Positions 62,804-64,000 of a stretch of DNA of 64,000 bases are shown here, piece by piece. The stretch is from contig JH720367.1 of NCBI GenBank assembly GCA_000231825.2, forward strand, positions 260,602 to 324,601, read 5' to 3'. Both the position numbers and the translations under genes were made by a program. Positions within the stretch are counted from its first letter, which is position 1, and every line of letters begins with the position of its first letter. The notes beneath the pieces are model-generated. The model was given only the letters and a program-made list of their open reading frames with translations, was not told the DNA's origin and did not search any database. This DNA comes from Tetrahymena elliotti 4EA (lineage: Eukaryota; Ciliophora; Oligohymenophorea; Hymenostomatida; Tetrahymenidae).

Positions 62804-64000
62804 ATGAATACTGATGAAAAAATTACTATTGAAAGCATTTAATTTGTAGTTAAAAAATTCTAGAAAGTTGGATTTGAAGGTTTGAAAATGGAAGATCTGG
62901 CTATTGCAGTTGCTGTGCCAGAATTCAAAGATTAATTTTTAAGATAAACTGGTGTTGATTGGATGCATAAATATGAATTGAAAGCCTTAGAAAGACTTCG
63001 TAAAGCACATTTTGATATGTAATGGATGAGTAATTAAATTAGGGAAGAATTCAATTAGTTCTTTGTCTTTGTTCAAAAGGGAGATTTAGATAAGACTAAA
63101 TAATTTCTTAAAAACTATGATGATATGGAATTAGCAAAATAGGCTGTTGATTAGTTTAATAGATCCCCTCTTCATGTAGCATGTAAAGAGGGTCATACAT
63201 CAATAGTAGAATACTTATTACTCTAAGGATTCAGTGTATTTGCAAGAGATAAATCACTCAAAACACCTCTTCATTATGCAGCATATCATGGATAAGAATA
63301 TATTTGTGAATAATTAATCAAAAAAGGTGCCTTTATTGACTCAACTGACACTAAAGTATATCTTTACATTATTAAAAGACAATAATTTCTCAAAAAATAA
63401 TATTATTAATAAATTGATTTTAGTGATTTGCTTTTACTTGTATTTTAAATACTAATTGCTAAATAATAACTTAAAATCTAATATTTTTTGTTTATAAATT
63501 AAAGGGAAGAACTTCATTTCATTATGCTTGCTGTGGTAGTAGTGCAAAAATTATAGTTTTGTTAATAGGTATTTGCCCAGAAATAATAGAGGCTTAAGAT
63601 ATAAATTAGTTGACTGGCCTTCACTACTCAATTTTGAATTCATCCTTAAAATAAATAGATATAGTAAGAACTTTAATTGAGTTTGGTGCAAATGTAAATT
63701 CAAGAGATAAAGATGGAAAAACTCCTCTTTATTATGCAGCTGAACAAGGAAGAACGAGAGTAATTCCTATATTAATGTAAAAAGGGGCTGATATAACTTT
63801 AGCAAACTATGAAAATCATTAAACTCCATTAGATGTTGCAGTAAATGAGCATACAAGAGAACTCTTAATAGTTTACAGTTCAGCAGCTTCAGGAGTAGGA
63901 ACAAAAAAAGAAGATATTTAATGGATGAATTAAGCTATTAAGGGATAAAGTCTTGGTGTGGTAGAAGTTCCTTTTAAAGAAAAAGGTGACACAAATGCTT
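62804..64000 (+). CDS. Ankyrin-repeat protein, 3' end outside window
   Basis: Exon 1 (62804-63355) begins MNTDEKITIESIQFVVKKFQ. A helical N-terminal region of about 100 residues (WMHKYELKALERLRKAHF) is followed by ankyrin repeats: NRSPLHVACKEGHTSIVEYL, LKTPLHYAAYHGQEYICEQL, then after a 149-nt phase-0 intron (63356-63504) GRTSFHYACCGS, LTGLHYSILN, GKTPLYYAAEQGRTRVIPIL and QTPLDVAVNEHTRELL. At least six repeats are visible in about 349 residues, and the frame is open at base 64000. The repeats carry the TPLH and alpha-helix signatures of the family, so a protein-binding scaffold role follows from the fold; the partner is unknown. No catalytic domain or membrane segment is visible in this part. 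Confidence 0.9.

Noticed and set aside
1..64000. Mobile elements, CRISPR arrays, tRNA clusters, telomeric C4A2 repeats, chromosome breakage sequence
   Set aside because: None was noticed on reading through. A systematic search (tRNAscan, Rfam, exact match to the Tetrahymena breakage 15-mer) was not possible, so absence is not proven.

Overview
The window reads as macronuclear DNA of an oligohymenophorean ciliate, most likely Tetrahymena or a close relative. It is very AT-rich. Long protein-like frames are full of TAA and TAG that only make sense as glutamine, and TGA is the only codon that ends genes. Genes are cut by short AT-rich GT-AG introns, mostly 50-60 nt but ranging from 41 to 422 nt. 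I translated every gene with TAA/TAG = Gln, and nearly all splice junctions were checked by frame and summed exon length. A standard-code reading shows only fragments. No prokaryotic operons, mobile elements, CRISPR arrays, tRNAs or telomeric repeats were seen.

Layout, left to right. 1-8000: two tandem paralogous type II membrane proteins on the minus strand; the first runs off the left edge. 8000-12260: a long gene-poor spacer. 12260-13861 (+): a Gln-rich orphan. 14853-19411 (-): a double cyclic-nucleotide-binding protein. 20753-22386 (-): a B-box/SPRY protein. 24080-26008 (+): a divergent protein kinase. 26503-29039 (+): the U4/U6 snRNP protein Prp3. 29361-33658 (-): a degenerate Rab-like GTPase domain in one uninterrupted spliced frame with a long linker and a catalytically degraded tubulin-tyrosine-ligase-like domain. 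34490-37602 (-): chitin synthase. 38965-43621 (-): a membrane-bound hybrid sensor histidine kinase. 45983-48152 (+): a second protein kinase with a coiled-coil tail and an unresolved splice. 48926-50514 (-): a multipass membrane protein. 51070-52446 (+): a DAO-type FAD oxidoreductase. 53372-61962 (-): a 2686-residue LamG / Cys-rich / REJ / GPS membrane protein resembling polycystin-1. 62804-64000 (+): an ankyrin-repeat protein running off the right edge.

The genes do not form an operon. As a set they lean towards sensing and signalling (cNMP-binding protein, histidine kinase, two kinases, REJ/GPS receptor-like protein), cell-surface or wall functions (chitin synthase, tandem membrane proteins) and the cytoskeleton or trafficking (TTL/Rab-like fusion). 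Prp3 is the one clear housekeeping gene. The most unusual item is the GTPase-TTL fusion, in which both enzyme domains look inactivated.
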